Positions 18,867 to 28,059 are shown, counted from the first letter of the stretch. The stretch: 64,000 bases of DNA from UTCHB3 sp008363265 (GCA_045863055.1 BTUW01000013.1:49261-113260), one strand, 5' to 3'. Numbers and translations are program-made. Notes: generated from the sequence alone by a model not told the origin.

Positions 18867-20039
18867 TTGATCGATGTTTATTCCCCTATTTTTGTAACAG
18901 TATTTTCAGTAAAATCTTCAGGAGCCCCCATACTACCTTCAGACAGCAACCTGTTCGGAAGCAAATACAGAATTTGGCTTGTTATGTTCGCCGTGGCATT
19001 GTTTTTCGGCGCGGCGTCGAATGTTTCATCGTTTCTTTACAGTTTCGGGAATGACAGGACGATCGATTGGATAATCGACCTGCCACAGAGACTGCCGAGC
19101 TACCTCCTCTGGGCGGTGTTCATTCCCCTTCTGCACGGAAAGGTGATTGAAATCTTTCAACACGCGGGTGCGTACAGGAATAAAGTGGTCCGATTGACGG
19201 GCTGGATAGTGCTGGCGGCATTTCTTCACCGGTTGTTGACATTTGTTATCGTCAGCGTGCTCATCGGAAATTTTGGGACCACCGTTGGTCTCCTCTTTTC
19301 GAGTCCGGGTGAAGTGCTGCTGCCTCTCATTTCGCTGTCGGCTGACAGTCTAACTTTGGCTGTGATCCTCACGCTTACGGCTTTGATAGTTGAATACACG
19401 AAATTCATAAAGGCCGAAAGCTTGAAGCAGGAGGAACTTCGCCGCCACCTGGTTGAGGCAAGACTTCAGAACCTGAGCGGAAGCCTTCACCCCCACTTCC
19501 TCTTTAACGCGCTGCAGGGGGTATCGATAATGATCCACAAAGATCCCTTCGTCGCGGATAAGATGCTTTCTTCTCTGAGCGAACTTCTGAGGAGTACATT
19601 CTCAAACTCCGAGAACCAGTTCATCCCTTTGAAGCAAGAGATCGAGACGGGGAGGAACTACCTCTCGATCCAGAAAATGAGATTCGGCACCCGCATCCGC
19701 GAGACGATGACCCTCCCCGGAATGGGGGGCGAGGTTAAAGTACCGAGATTTATCCTTCTTCCACTCTTGGAGAACTGCATCAAACACAATGTTGACCTCT
19801 CTCCTGATCCAGTTGAGATAGAATTGGTGGTTGCTGTCACTGAGGAGAATATTTCGATAAGCGTAAAAAACAGCCGTCCTGCCGAATACCATAAGGAAGC
19901 TATCGAATCGGGTGAGGGACTGAAACAGATCCGGTCCCGCCTTGAGATACTTTATGATAAGAACTTCGGATTTAACATTTCGGATGAAGAAACAGCTTTC
20001 ACGGTTGAAGTAGAGCTTCCGGTCAGAAACGGTGATTAA
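18867..20039 (+). CDS. LytS/YehU-type sensor histidine kinase
   Basis: This membrane histidine kinase belongs to the His_kinase (PF06580) class. Four or so hydrophobic helices fill residues about 30-175; a short coiled stretch follows; the phospho-acceptor motif LHPHFLFNALQ has its His near 210; the N-box (LLPLLENCIKHN) is near 300 and the Gly-rich ATP lid is GEGLKQIRSRLE. Such kinases usually pair with a LytTR response regulator, but none is adjacent here. The start is uncertain: the frame opens with TTG at 18867, no convincing Shine-Dalgarno precedes it, and the first about 25 residues look poorly conserved. Its stop lies 1 base before the next gene's ATG, so the two are coupled. Confidence 0.87.
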   Translation: MIDVYSPIFVTVFSVKSSGAPILPSDSNLFGSKYRIWLVMFAVALFFGAASNVSSFLYSFGNDRTIDWIIDLPQRLPSYLLWAVFIPLLHGKVIEIFQHAGAYRNKVVRLTGWIVLAAFLHRLLTFVIVSVLIGNFGTTVGLLFSSPGEVLLPLISLSADSLTLAVILTLTALIVEYTKFIKAESLKQEELRRHLVEARLQNLSGSLHPHFLFNALQGVSIMIHKDPFVADKMLSSLSELLRSTFSNSENQFIPLKQEIETGRNYLSIQKMRFGTRIRETMTLPGMGGEVKVPRFILLPLLENCIKHNVDLSPDPVEIELVVAVTEENISISVKNSRPAEYHKEAIESGEGLKQIRSRLEILYDKNFGFNISDEETAFTVEVELPVRNGD

Positions 20040-20040
20040 C

Positions 20041-21111
20041 ATGAAACACCTTGCCTTGCTCCGCCTTACGCTCCTCACTTTCCCCTTCCTGTTGGGCTCC
20101 TGCGCTTTCTATACCCCGGCTCCCGAAAAACTGCATGAGGATCTGATTAAGAGCTGGCTCTCAGATGGCCGGAAAGTTGAGGTTGAATTGCAGGTGATCA
20201 TTAAAAATGTGAAGCGTCTTGAAGGTGCTGAATTGTCAGCTGCCAACAAGGAGAAGGGACTCCCGACAGACACTCCTCCCGCCTTCAGGCTATGGTCTGC
20301 CCAACCTCAGGAGTACGTTAATATCAGAAACTTTGAGTATACGGCTACAATTCCAAAACCTGATGATATTTTCACCGACCCGGAGAACGGGAACCTGATC
20401 TACTATTGGGAGCTTGAAAAGAAATTAAAGACTGGCGATTCACTCGTAATCTCTCGTAGAATACAATACGATCTTTTCTCGGTGAAAGTGCCTGAAGATA
20501 TTACGTCTGACGGTTTCCTCTTCAGCAATGGCAACACTTCCCGTTTTCTGGGTGAAGAAGAGTTCATAGAGATCACCGACAGTATAAAAACCAAGGCAGT
20601 TGAAATAACCGCAGGCGCGGAAGACCCCTTGAGCAAAACCAGGCAGCTCTATAAATGGGTGCACTCCAACATGAAGTATGAGTGGCCCGTACCGAAAAGA
20701 GGGGCATTGGAGGCATTCAGAAGTTGCAAGGGGGATTGCGGTCAGTATTCCTACCTTTTTATTGCACTCAGCAGGGCCTCAGGGATACCGGCGCGACTGG
20801 TTTCAGGTTTCATGCTGGCACCCGACACCGTAAGCTATCATGTTTGGGCAGAGGTTGACCTTCCCGGACTCGGCTGGCTTCCCGTTGACTGCACTGATAA
20901 GAAAGGCTTTCTGGAGCTCGACAACAGACGGCTGGTTTCATCCCGAGGAATGAACATCCCGCTTAAACATGTGCCTGAATGGGCATCCTACAAAAACAGC
21001 GACGTCCAAAATGGAATCACTGATTTTATGCAGATGGTTACGGGTGTTATCAGCGGTTATAAGGCCGAGATCAGTACTAAAAGGATCATCCACCGGTTCG
21101 ACCGGAAATAG
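20041..21111 (+). CDS. Transglutaminase-like lipoprotein
   Basis: This putative lipoprotein (signal peptide with lipobox LLGSC near residue 20) has an N-terminal strand-rich region and a transglutaminase-like cysteine-protease fold. The catalytic triad is visible as C233 (GDCGQYS), H267 (YHVWAEV) and D283 (PVDCTD). Such envelope proteins act as proteases or as peptide-handling folds, and the substrate is unknown. The start is placed at ATG 20041 with GGTGA 5 bases before it; a GTG at 20032 overlaps the kinase gene but would add only three residues. Coupling to the LytS-type kinase suggests a shared signal or regulation. It ends three bases from the convergent TPR-like gene. Confidence 0.85.
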   Translation: MKHLALLRLTLLTFPFLLGSCAFYTPAPEKLHEDLIKSWLSDGRKVEVELQVIIKNVKRLEGAELSAANKEKGLPTDTPPAFRLWSAQPQEYVNIRNFEYTATIPKPDDIFTDPENGNLIYYWELEKKLKTGDSLVISRRIQYDLFSVKVPEDITSDGFLFSNGNTSRFLGEEEFIEITDSIKTKAVEITAGAEDPLSKTRQLYKWVHSNMKYEWPVPKRGALEAFRSCKGDCGQYSYLFIALSRASGIPARLVSGFMLAPDTVSYHVWAEVDLPGLGWLPVDCTDKKGFLELDNRRLVSSRGMNIPLKHVPEWASYKNSDVQNGITDFMQMVTGVISGYKAEISTKRIIHRFDRK

Positions 21112-21114
21112 CCT

Positions 21115-21753
21115 CTACTGGCTTTTGGCCCTCTTCAGCATCTCTTCAGCGATATTCTTCCCCCAGTTCGGGTGGATCGAGCTTTCGGGCTCAAACTGAT
21201 CGAATTTTTCTATCGCTGTCAGGATCAGCGGAAGGGCTTTTGTTTTTCCACCACCCATCATTTCAGGCGTGAACATCATTATCACACCCTTCTGCAGGTA
21301 TATTCTGGGGTTGTCGGGGTTCAACTCTTCGGCTTTTGCCATATATTTATCGGCGACAGGCTGAAGTGACATGAACCTTTCCATGGGGCTGACCGTGATC
21401 CGTGAATAAACTGTCATCGCCCTGACGACCTGAATTTCCGAATTGTCGGGCTCGAGCGAGTCTGCACGGTTAATGTACATTTCAGCTTTATTCACGATCT
21501 CTTCACGGAGCTGGGTGTCCTTCTCTCTCATGGAGAGCGTCGCATTTGCCATCGCGGCGTAATACTGCGGTATCCACTCCCCTTTTTCAGCTTCGGCTAT
21601 GCGCTCGAAATTGTTCTTCAAAAGAAGTGCAGTCTCGATCGTGGAGGCGGTATCAAGTATCTCAAGATTCTTCTCAATGGCCTTGATCATTTTATCGCTT
21701 TGGGCGAAAAGTGTGGCTGATGCCAGAAGCAGTGCAATTACAAAAGTTTTCAT
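21115..21753 (-). CDS. Exported TPR-like protein of unknown function
   Basis: A 212-residue protein with signal peptide MKTFVIALLLASATLFAQ and an all-helical mature part. Degenerate tetratricopeptide-type units are visible: AEMYINRADSLEPDNSEIQVVRA, followed by ADKYMAKAEELNPDNPRIYLQKG (each written here within the limits of one unit). Family members in Bacteroidetes-like genomes are uncharacterised. It lies 22 bases upstream, in transcription order, of nothing on its own strand but downstream of no gene either: the TonB receptor gene at 21775 is upstream of it on the same strand with only 21 bases between, so both likely share a transcript. Confidence 0.75.
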   Translation of the reverse strand: MKTFVIALLLASATLFAQSDKMIKAIEKNLEILDTASTIETALLLKNNFERIAEAEKGEWIPQYYAAMANATLSMREKDTQLREEIVNKAEMYINRADSLEPDNSEIQVVRAMTVYSRITVSPMERFMSLQPVADKYMAKAEELNPDNPRIYLQKGVIMMFTPEMMGGGKTKALPLILTAIEKFDQFEPESSIHPNWGKNIAEEMLKRAKSQ

Positions 21754-21774
21754 GATCCTCTCAAAATTGATTTA

Positions 21775-23892
21775 TCATTTGTAGTCGAATGAAATAAATA
21801 CACCAAGGAAGTAGGTCCGAAGTGCAGGCGCGATCACTGCCTGACTCCTTTTACCGTCGGCAGAGAACCTGTATCCGTAAATGTTCTCATACCCCGGAAG
21901 GTTCGTTACCGAGACATAAACGATGGTGAAATAGTCGAAAATGGTGGTTAACCAGCTTCCGTTGAAGCTCAGGCTGTGCTGAACGGGGGTTCTGTCGCCA
22001 TTGTAAACAGGATTGTTGGGATTATAATAAGGCCTTCCCGAAGAGAAAGTATAAGTGAATCCGATGAACGAGTTAAGCGCGCGGAAGAATTGCTTGTAAA
22101 CAAGCGACAGCGTATGCTCGGAGGCGAATGTGGGAGTTGCCAGAGTCGGGAAATCCCGGTAATCCCTCTTTGTATCGAGGTAGGAGTATGATACCCAATA
22201 GTCAACATTGTCGAACGTGGCTCCCCTGTCGCGCCAGAAGATGTCGACACCCCTGGCGTACCCGGAGCCGTTGTTTCTGTAATCCGGCAGGGTGAAAACT
22301 CCGGGATTGGTGTAGTTTCTCTTAACAAGCGACTGATAATCCTTGTAGTAACCCTCGATCCTGAAAGTGCGTCTGTCGCCGATGTACTGATAGTTCAGAA
22401 TGTAGTGGTCGGCCCTTTCAAATCCCAGATCCTTTGCCTGATAGAGCCAGATCCTTTCGGGGGTCTGGTAAAACTGTCCGTAGGCGAAGTTGATCTGGTC
22501 GTTCTCCCATAGTTTCAGCGCGAATGAGGCGCGCGGTGCGACATTAGATTGCTTGATATAGTCGGCATACTCATATCGAACACCAAGCCGGAATGCAGCC
22601 CAATCTGAAAGAAAGAAATCTGTCTCCGCAAAACCCGCGTAATACTTATCCTCGAGGTTCGCTTTCAAGGATGAAAATGAATCATCCGCCTTTAGGAACC
22701 AGGTCTCGCCACCGACTGTAAGGAAGGCATTTTCGGCGATATTCTTTGTGCCCTTAACTTTCACCTGATGGAGTTGGTCATCCCTGTTCGCTGGGAAGGT
22801 GTTTATCCCAAGATCATCGTTGTTATTGCTGTATGAGTAGCCCGCGAAGAAAGCGAGATCACCGAAAAGGATATCGGTGTAGTTGGTGTTGATGTAAATA
22901 TTCTGGTTATCAAGCTCGAAACGCTGTCTGAAACCGGGGTTATCAAGGTTCGGCTGGTAAAGTGAAAGCTGGGTTTGCGAGAAAGTACCATAGAACTTGT
23001 ACATCGCAGATTCACCCAATTTATGGCGGTAGATCAACGCGCCTGATTTTGTTATCGGAGCCAGGTCCCAATCGACGCGCTGAGGCACAATATTGTTATA
23101 AGGTCCAACGTTAAAGTAGTCCGCTGAGAATCCAAGGGATGACTTCTCCCACCTTTGCGTATGAACCGCGTTGAATCCGGCAGCCAGCAAACCAAATGAA
23201 CTGCGCGTATCAGGCGGAAGATCGAGACTCCTTAAAATGAGTGTTGATGAAAGCGCCTGTCCATACTGTGCAGAGTATCCACCGGTGCTGAATATTGTAC
23301 CTTTGAAGACATAAGGAGCAAATCTTCCTCTTTGCGGCACATCGGGTACATTTGAAAAGTAGGGGTTCTGAACGATCATCTCATCGATGATCGTCTTTGT
23401 TTCCGCGGATGAACCGCCACGTACGAAAAGGCCTTCGGTCTCCCCAACCTGAGAGGTACCGGGAAGCGTGTTCAACGCTCCATAGAGGTCGCCGTTCGAA
23501 CCTGCAGTGGTTAGAATATCAAGCGGCCGGAGAACCACCGACTTCCTCTCATCCGACGCTTCGAAGGAACCGGCAGAAATGGTAACAGGGCGAAGAATTT
23601 TGGAATCGGGCTCAAGTCTGAATTCAAATGTGAGGGGATCACCGTCGAGGGTGACTTTGGTCTCTTTGGTCTTGTAGCCGATGTAACTTGCAATAAGGAT
23701 CTGATCGCCCGTCTCGGTAGTGGTGAACTCGAAGTTGCCCTTCGCATCGCTGGAAGCACCATCGTAGCTGCCCTTAATAAAGATGTTCGCACCGATCAAT
23801 ACTTCACCCTGAGCCGAACGGATCGTTCCGGATATCTTCGTTTGGGAAAAAACTGTTGTGGATAAGAAGAGTATGAATATTAAATATCGCAT
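21775..23892 (-). CDS. TonB-dependent receptor with carboxypeptidase-regulatory domain
   Basis: The start is placed at ATG 23892, which opens the signal peptide MRYLIFILFLSTTVFSQ; the frame stays open 13 codons upstream without a signal-like sequence. The order is a CarboxypepD_reg-like domain (TKISGTIRSAQGEVLIGANI), a plug (LPGTSQVGETEGLFVRGG), and a barrel ending in YFLGVFISFDYK. At 705 residues it is on the short side for the family. The barrel contains repeated Tyr/Asn-rich strands typical of Bacteroidetes receptors. No SusD-like partner is next to it; the exported TPR-like gene follows 21 bases downstream. Its substrate cannot be inferred. Confidence 0.88.
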   Translation of the reverse strand: MRYLIFILFLSTTVFSQTKISGTIRSAQGEVLIGANIFIKGSYDGASSDAKGNFEFTTTETGDQILIASYIGYKTKETKVTLDGDPLTFEFRLEPDSKILRPVTISAGSFEASDERKSVVLRPLDILTTAGSNGDLYGALNTLPGTSQVGETEGLFVRGGSSAETKTIIDEMIVQNPYFSNVPDVPQRGRFAPYVFKGTIFSTGGYSAQYGQALSSTLILRSLDLPPDTRSSFGLLAAGFNAVHTQRWEKSSLGFSADYFNVGPYNNIVPQRVDWDLAPITKSGALIYRHKLGESAMYKFYGTFSQTQLSLYQPNLDNPGFRQRFELDNQNIYINTNYTDILFGDLAFFAGYSYSNNNDDLGINTFPANRDDQLHQVKVKGTKNIAENAFLTVGGETWFLKADDSFSSLKANLEDKYYAGFAETDFFLSDWAAFRLGVRYEYADYIKQSNVAPRASFALKLWENDQINFAYGQFYQTPERIWLYQAKDLGFERADHYILNYQYIGDRRTFRIEGYYKDYQSLVKRNYTNPGVFTLPDYRNNGSGYARGVDIFWRDRGATFDNVDYWVSYSYLDTKRDYRDFPTLATPTFASEHTLSLVYKQFFRALNSFIGFTYTFSSGRPYYNPNNPVYNGDRTPVQHSLSFNGSWLTTIFDYFTIVYVSVTNLPGYENIYGYRFSADGKRSQAVIAPALRTYFLGVFISFDYK

Positions 23893-23963
23893 AGACGGAC
23901 TTCGTTTTTCTATAAAAACTTTATTATCCACCGATTAGTTTCAAAACAAACCCTCTGACAAAT

Positions 23964-24036
23964 ATGTTCCACCGCTGGCGAATCATACCACCTCAGGCGG
24001 ACCAGCCCTCGCTACTCGCTACTCACTACTCGCCAC
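23964..24036. repeat. Degenerate palindrome plus CTACTCGC tandem words
   Basis: An imperfect copy of the palindrome (CACCTCAGGCGGACCAGCCC, compare CGCCGTGGCGGATCAGCCC at 60112 onward) is followed by tandem CTACTCGC/CTACTCAC words at 23999-24030. It lies directly after the stop of the unknown gene at 24040 (minus strand). Confidence 0.5.
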
Positions 24037-24039
24037 TAA

Positions 24040-24795
24040 TCAAAACCCCTTCACAAAATTCAGAGAGATTCCCCCACCTTTTGCCAGATCATAATCAAAC
24101 CAAAAATTCCACGTCGTCTCAACCCCCTTATTGTACCTCGCCACAAGCCTCACAGCATTGATCGCGCTCGCGATGCGGTTAAGGATCATCCCGCCCACAA
24201 CGAACCGAAGATTGTTCCCCCAGCTCTCCGACGAAGTCCACAGCTCACGATACCCCTTCCTCTCCCCGTTGCTCCTCCAGCTCCAGAAGTGAGTCGAGGG
24301 GTCGTACATCTTGGCGAACTGACCCTGTTTCGCCATGTCATCATTAAAATCATTGATGTTCAGGTAATTGCCGATATCAGCATAAAAGTCCCCGTTCTTC
24401 CCCGACATACCCCTCACACCACCGTACGACTCCGCGTACGCAAAATAACTATCCCTCTGCCTGTTCGAATAATACCTCATCCCACCGTAAGTCACCCACA
24501 GAGCCGCCTCCGCAATCGTAAAATACTTCCCGCTCTCATACCCCTCCGCGTACAGCTCACCCATCCCCGGCAGAACCAGCGAATAAAGGATCGCCAGACC
24601 CGCGTTCTTCTTCGAAGCCGCTGCAGGCAACAACCCATTCCCCGATGACTTAAGCTCATACCCGTCCCATGAGCCTATCCCCGCCCTAAGCGCGGCCATA
24701 CTTCCCTTGCCGTGCCACTCGTGGTGGCCGTGCCACTCACCCTGAGCCGCCACAACAACCCATAAAACCGACAAAAAAACCAAAACTCTCTTCAT
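24040..24795 (-). CDS. Exported or membrane protein of unknown function (DUF5683-like)
   Basis: This 251-residue protein has a signal peptide (MKRVLVFLSVLWVVVAAQG) and a His-rich stretch just after it (HGHHEWHGKG). A hydrophobic pair, LAILYSLVLPGMGELYAEGY then KYFTIAEAALWVTYGGMRY, resembles the P-G-x-G-Q-x-Y layout of DUF5683/TM2-like proteins. The rest is Tyr/Ser/Gly-rich with NRIASAINAVRLVARYN near the end. Function is unknown. It lies 22 bases downstream of mtaB and shares its marked preference for G or T in third codon positions. Confidence 0.65.
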   Translation of the reverse strand: MKRVLVFLSVLWVVVAAQGEWHGHHEWHGKGSMAALRAGIGSWDGYELKSSGNGLLPAAASKKNAGLAILYSLVLPGMGELYAEGYESGKYFTIAEAALWVTYGGMRYYSNRQRDSYFAYAESYGGVRGMSGKNGDFYADIGNYLNINDFNDDMAKQGQFAKMYDPSTHFWSWRSNGERKGYRELWTSSESWGNNLRFVVGGMILNRIASAINAVRLVARYNKGVETTWNFWFDYDLAKGGGISLNFVKGF

Positions 24796-24817
24796 ACAAA
24801 AAACCTTACACCGTTAC

Positions 24818-26164
24818 TCAATCATTCCCAAGAATCTCCCCGTGGCAATGCTCACCATCACTCGAGAGGATCCTAAACCTTGTAAACCTGTTCACAAGCC
24901 CCCCATCGTAAGGATGACTCACCCTCACATACTCCGACGAAAAACCCCTCATCACACCCGCCTCGCCCCCTTGCGAGTGGTTCCCACCCTCAAAAAGCAC
25001 ATCCACAGTCCTCCCCACCATCCCCGCGTAAAAATCATCCCTCTTCTTCTGCCCCATTATCCTCAACATATTCGTCCGCCTCCTCCTCTCCCCCACATCA
25101 ACCATACCCGGCATATTGATAGCCTTCGTCCTCGGCCGCTCCGAATAAGTAAAAACATGAAAATAACTCACAGGCAACCCAAGAAGAAAATTATGCGTCT
25201 CCATAAACTCCTTCTCCCCCTCCCCCGGGAACCCCGTAATAACATCAACACCGATCCCCAACCCCGGGATCATCTTATTCGCCCTGTAAATCAAACTCTC
25301 ATAAAACGCCGTATTGTACCGCCTCTGCATCAAACGAAGTATCGCCGGACTCCCGCTCTGCAGCGGAATATGAAAATGCTTCGCCATCCTCTCCTCACCC
25401 GCCGTCAACTCCAGAATATCATCCGTAAGCAAATTCGGCTCAATCGAAGATATCCGCAGCCTGTAATCCCCCCGCACATCAAGCAACCTCAACAAAAGCC
25501 TGTAAAAACTCATATCGACTCCGCCTGCAGCGGACTTACCACTCGCGGCTTTGCCGTAATCCCCCACATTAACCCCCGTCAGAATGATCTCCCTGTACCC
25601 CTGCTCAAGCAGCTCGGCGAACCTCTCAACCGCCTTCCCCGGGTCCATGCTCCTGCTCGCACCCCTCGCCAAAGGAATCGTACAAAAAGTGCACTTGTAG
25701 TCGCAACCATCCTGAACCTTAAAATAAGCCCTCGTCCTGCCATCACCCTCACCCGACGACGCGAACCCGAACTCACCGCTCAGATCCTCCGTCGGCGACA
25801 CAAAAATGCACGCCAGCTCCCGCTTCTCAAAACCGTCCATAAAAGCGAACACATCAAACTTCTCCTTGCTCCCCAGAACCACATCAACACCCTCAATACC
25901 CGCAATCTCATCAGGACGCAACTGAGCGTAACAACCCGTAACCATAACATAAGCACCCGGATTCCTCCGCAAAGCCCTCCTCACCACCTGACGGCAGTCA
26001 CGCTCCGCGTTCTCCGTCACCGTACAAGTATTGATCACATAAACATCAGCCTCCTCGTTGAAATCAACCACCTCGAAGCCGTTCCTCATGAACTGCTTCC
26101 CGATCGAAGAAGTCTCCGAAAAATTAAGCTTACAACCAAGCGTATGTAGCGCTACTCTCTTCAT
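24818..26164 (-). CDS. mtaB: tRNA t6A37 methylthiotransferase MtaB
   Basis: This radical-SAM enzyme converts t6A to ms2t6A at position 37 of ANN-decoding tRNAs. The N-terminal UPF0004 domain carries three cluster cysteines (TLGCKLN, NTCTVTE, VTGCYAQ). The radical-SAM motif CDYKCTFC is at C151, C155 and C158, and the C-terminal TRAM-like region begins near GRTVDVLFEG. Length (448) is normal. Close to residues 202-213, between DYGK and MSFYRLL, is a Gly/Ala/Ser-rich insert encoded by a palindrome (TCCGCCTGCAGCGGA on the plus strand at 25520-25534) like those elsewhere in the window. Third codon positions are almost all G or T, which produces a long but meaningless antisense frame. Confidence 0.94.
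   Translation of the reverse strand: MKRVALHTLGCKLNFSETSSIGKQFMRNGFEVVDFNEEADVYVINTCTVTENAERDCRQVVRRALRRNPGAYVMVTGCYAQLRPDEIAGIEGVDVVLGSKEKFDVFAFMDGFEKRELACIFVSPTEDLSGEFGFASSGEGDGRTRAYFKVQDGCDYKCTFCTIPLARGASRSMDPGKAVERFAELLEQGYREIILTGVNVGDYGKAASGKSAAGGVDMSFYRLLLRLLDVRGDYRLRISSIEPNLLTDDILELTAGEERMAKHFHIPLQSGSPAILRLMQRRYNTAFYESLIYRANKMIPGLGIGVDVITGFPGEGEKEFMETHNFLLGLPVSYFHVFTYSERPRTKAINMPGMVDVGERRRRTNMLRIMGQKKRDDFYAGMVGRTVDVLFEGGNHSQGGEAGVMRGFSSEYVRVSHPYDGGLVNRFTRFRILSSDGEHCHGEILGND
25513..25548. repeat. Palindromic repeat in frame inside mtaB
   Basis: The 15-base core TCCGCCTGCAGCGGA (25520-25534) keeps the TCCGCC and GCGGA arms of the other copies. It encodes part of a Ser/Ala/Gly-rich insert in MtaB after the conserved TGVNVGDYGK. 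The flanks match the other copies poorly, so membership in the family is less sure than for the GH9 copies. Confidence 0.5.
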
Positions 26165-26189
26165 ATATCCATTCGGGATCTCATCACCA

Positions 26190-26222
26190 TAAAAAAGAGG
26201 CTACCCATAAAGCGCAGCCTCC
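26190..26222 (-). terminator. Rho-independent terminator after rpsA
   Basis: On the minus strand, the stem GAGGCTGCGC / GGGTAGCCTC with loop TTTAT is followed by TTTTTTATGG. It begins about 23 bases past the rpsA stop and would separate rpsA from mtaB. Confidence 0.8.
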
Positions 26223-26244
26223 AAATCACTTCACAAGCTGAGGT

Positions 26245-28059
26245 CTAATTGCCCTCTTTCTTCGGTTTCCCCGCCGCCGGCGATACCTCAAAAGTCGGAA
26301 AATCAACACTCTCAACCCTCGACGTCTCAGCAGTCTTAAAGTCATTCACACTAACCTTCTCAAGCTTGTGGGTCGACATATAATCACTGATAACATCATC
26401 ATCCTTATCCTTAAGATAAGCAACCGCGCTAAGAACAATCTTCTTGTTCTCCTTGTCGAAATCGATAACCTTAAGGTTCAGCTCCTGATCAACCAGAAAG
26501 TGGTTCCCGATGTTCTTTACCTTTCCGGGTGAAAGCTGCGAAGTCGGAACAAAAGCATCAACGCCCTCCTCCAACTCAACAATAACACCCTTCTCGATCA
26601 ATCTCGAGATCTTTCCGCTCGTCTCAACACCCATACCATAAAGCGTCTCGAACTTGTCCCAAGGGTTGTCCATGATCTGCTTGTGGCCCAGAGAGATCTT
26701 CCTCTGCTCCGTATCAACCGAAAGAACCATCACATCGATCCTCTCACCCTTCTTAACAACCTCCCCGGGGTGACGGATCTTCTTCGTCCACGAAAGGTCA
26801 CTAATATGGATAAGACCGTCAATACCCGGCTCCATCTCAACAAACACACCGAAATTCGTAAGATTCCTCACAATACCCGAGTGCCTGCTCCCAACAGGAT
26901 ACTTCGCCATAAGCGCGTGCCATGGGTCCGGCTCAAGCTGCTTCATACCAAGCGAGATCTTCTTCTCATCAGCATCAAGACTCAAAATCTCCGCGTCAAT
27001 GATCTGACCCATCGACACCATCTGCGAAGGATGCTTGATATGCTGCGTCCAGCTCATCTCACTATTATGAATAAGACCCTCAATACCCTTCTCGATCTCA
27101 ATGAACGCCCCATACTCCGTAAGAGACACAACGCGACCCGAAACCTTCTTGCCGATCTCATACTTCTCCGCGATATTCTCCCACGGATGCGGCAGCAGCT
27201 TCTTCAAGCTCAGCGAGATCCTTCTCTTCTCCTCATCGAAATCAGTAACAACAACCTTGATCTTCTCATCAAGCTTCACAACCTCATTCGGATGATTGAT
27301 CCTCCCCCAGCTAAGATCAGTAATATGGATCAAACCGTCAACACCACCCAGATCAACGAACACGCCGAAGTCCGTAATAGCCTTAACAGTCCCCTCAAGG
27401 ATCTGACCCTTGTCAAGACTGTGCAGAATAGCATGCCTCTGATCAGCAAGCTCCTCCTCAACCAGCACCTTGTGCGAAACAACAACATTCTCAGTGGGAA
27501 TATTAACCTTAACCACCTTGAAGTCCATCTCCCTCCCCACAAAAGCATCGAAGTCCCTTATCGGGCGAACATCGATCTGTGAACCCGGCAAGAACGCGTC
27601 CATACCCATAAGATCCACAACCATACCACCCTTGATTCTCCGGGTGATCCTCCCCTGAATAACATCCCCACTATCGTGAGCCGCCAGAACCCTCTCCCAG
27701 ACCCTCAGGAAATCCGCCCTCTTCTTGCTCAGAACAAGATTACCCTCCTGATCCTCAACATTCTCCAGCACCACCTCAACCTCGGTCCCAAGCGCCAGAT
27801 CAGCCATCCCCTCAAACTCAGCGATCGGGATCTGACCCTCTGACTTGAACCCAACATCCACAATAACATAGTCAGGCTGGATACGAACAATCTTACCCTT
27901 GACCATCTCCTTTTCCTTAACGTTTCTAAAAGAATCGCCAAAAAGGGATGCAAGTTGCGAGAACTCCTCTTGTGAATACTCATCGTCAAAGAAATTCTTC
28001 CTTGACTTCTTAAACAAGACCTCAAGATCATTCTTTCCGGTCTTCATTTCGTCGGACAT
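26245..28059 (-). CDS. rpsA: 30S ribosomal protein S1
   Basis: S1 binds mRNA on the small ribosomal subunit. The protein has six S1/OB repeats (roughly residues 55-125, 140-205, 220-290, 305-375, 392-462, 480-550). Repeats 3-5 are the most regular, each with a GVFVDLGG- or GAFIEIEKG-type strand and GLIH(I/N)SxxSW. The start is ATG 28059, with GGAGG at 28064-28068; a TTG directly before it is too close to that site. The C-terminal 50 residues are charged and probably disordered. The order cmk-ispH-rpsA on one strand is a known conserved arrangement. Its silent sites favour G and T strongly, unlike ispH immediately upstream. Confidence 0.96.
   Translation of the reverse strand: MSDEMKTGKNDLEVLFKKSRKNFFDDEYSQEEFSQLASLFGDSFRNVKEKEMVKGKIVRIQPDYVIVDVGFKSEGQIPIAEFEGMADLALGTEVEVVLENVEDQEGNLVLSKKRADFLRVWERVLAAHDSGDVIQGRITRRIKGGMVVDLMGMDAFLPGSQIDVRPIRDFDAFVGREMDFKVVKVNIPTENVVVSHKVLVEEELADQRHAILHSLDKGQILEGTVKAITDFGVFVDLGGVDGLIHITDLSWGRINHPNEVVKLDEKIKVVVTDFDEEKRRISLSLKKLLPHPWENIAEKYEIGKKVSGRVVSLTEYGAFIEIEKGIEGLIHNSEMSWTQHIKHPSQMVSMGQIIDAEILSLDADEKKISLGMKQLEPDPWHALMAKYPVGSRHSGIVRNLTNFGVFVEMEPGIDGLIHISDLSWTKKIRHPGEVVKKGERIDVMVLSVDTEQRKISLGHKQIMDNPWDKFETLYGMGVETSGKISRLIEKGVIVELEEGVDAFVPTSQLSPGKVKNIGNHFLVDQELNLKVIDFDKENKKIVLSAVAYLKDKDDDVISDYMSTHKLEKVSVNDFKTAETSRVESVDFPTFEVSPAAGKPKKEGN

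Noticed and set aside
24842..26149. 435-codon plus-strand reading frame opposite mtaB
   Set aside because: Its product is composed of His, Pro, Arg, Leu and Ile without domains. It results from the G/T-rich third positions of mtaB, which remove stops on the other strand.
26683..27582. 299-codon plus-strand reading frame opposite rpsA
   Set aside because: Same cause as above; rpsA is certain and the antisense product has no recognisable family.
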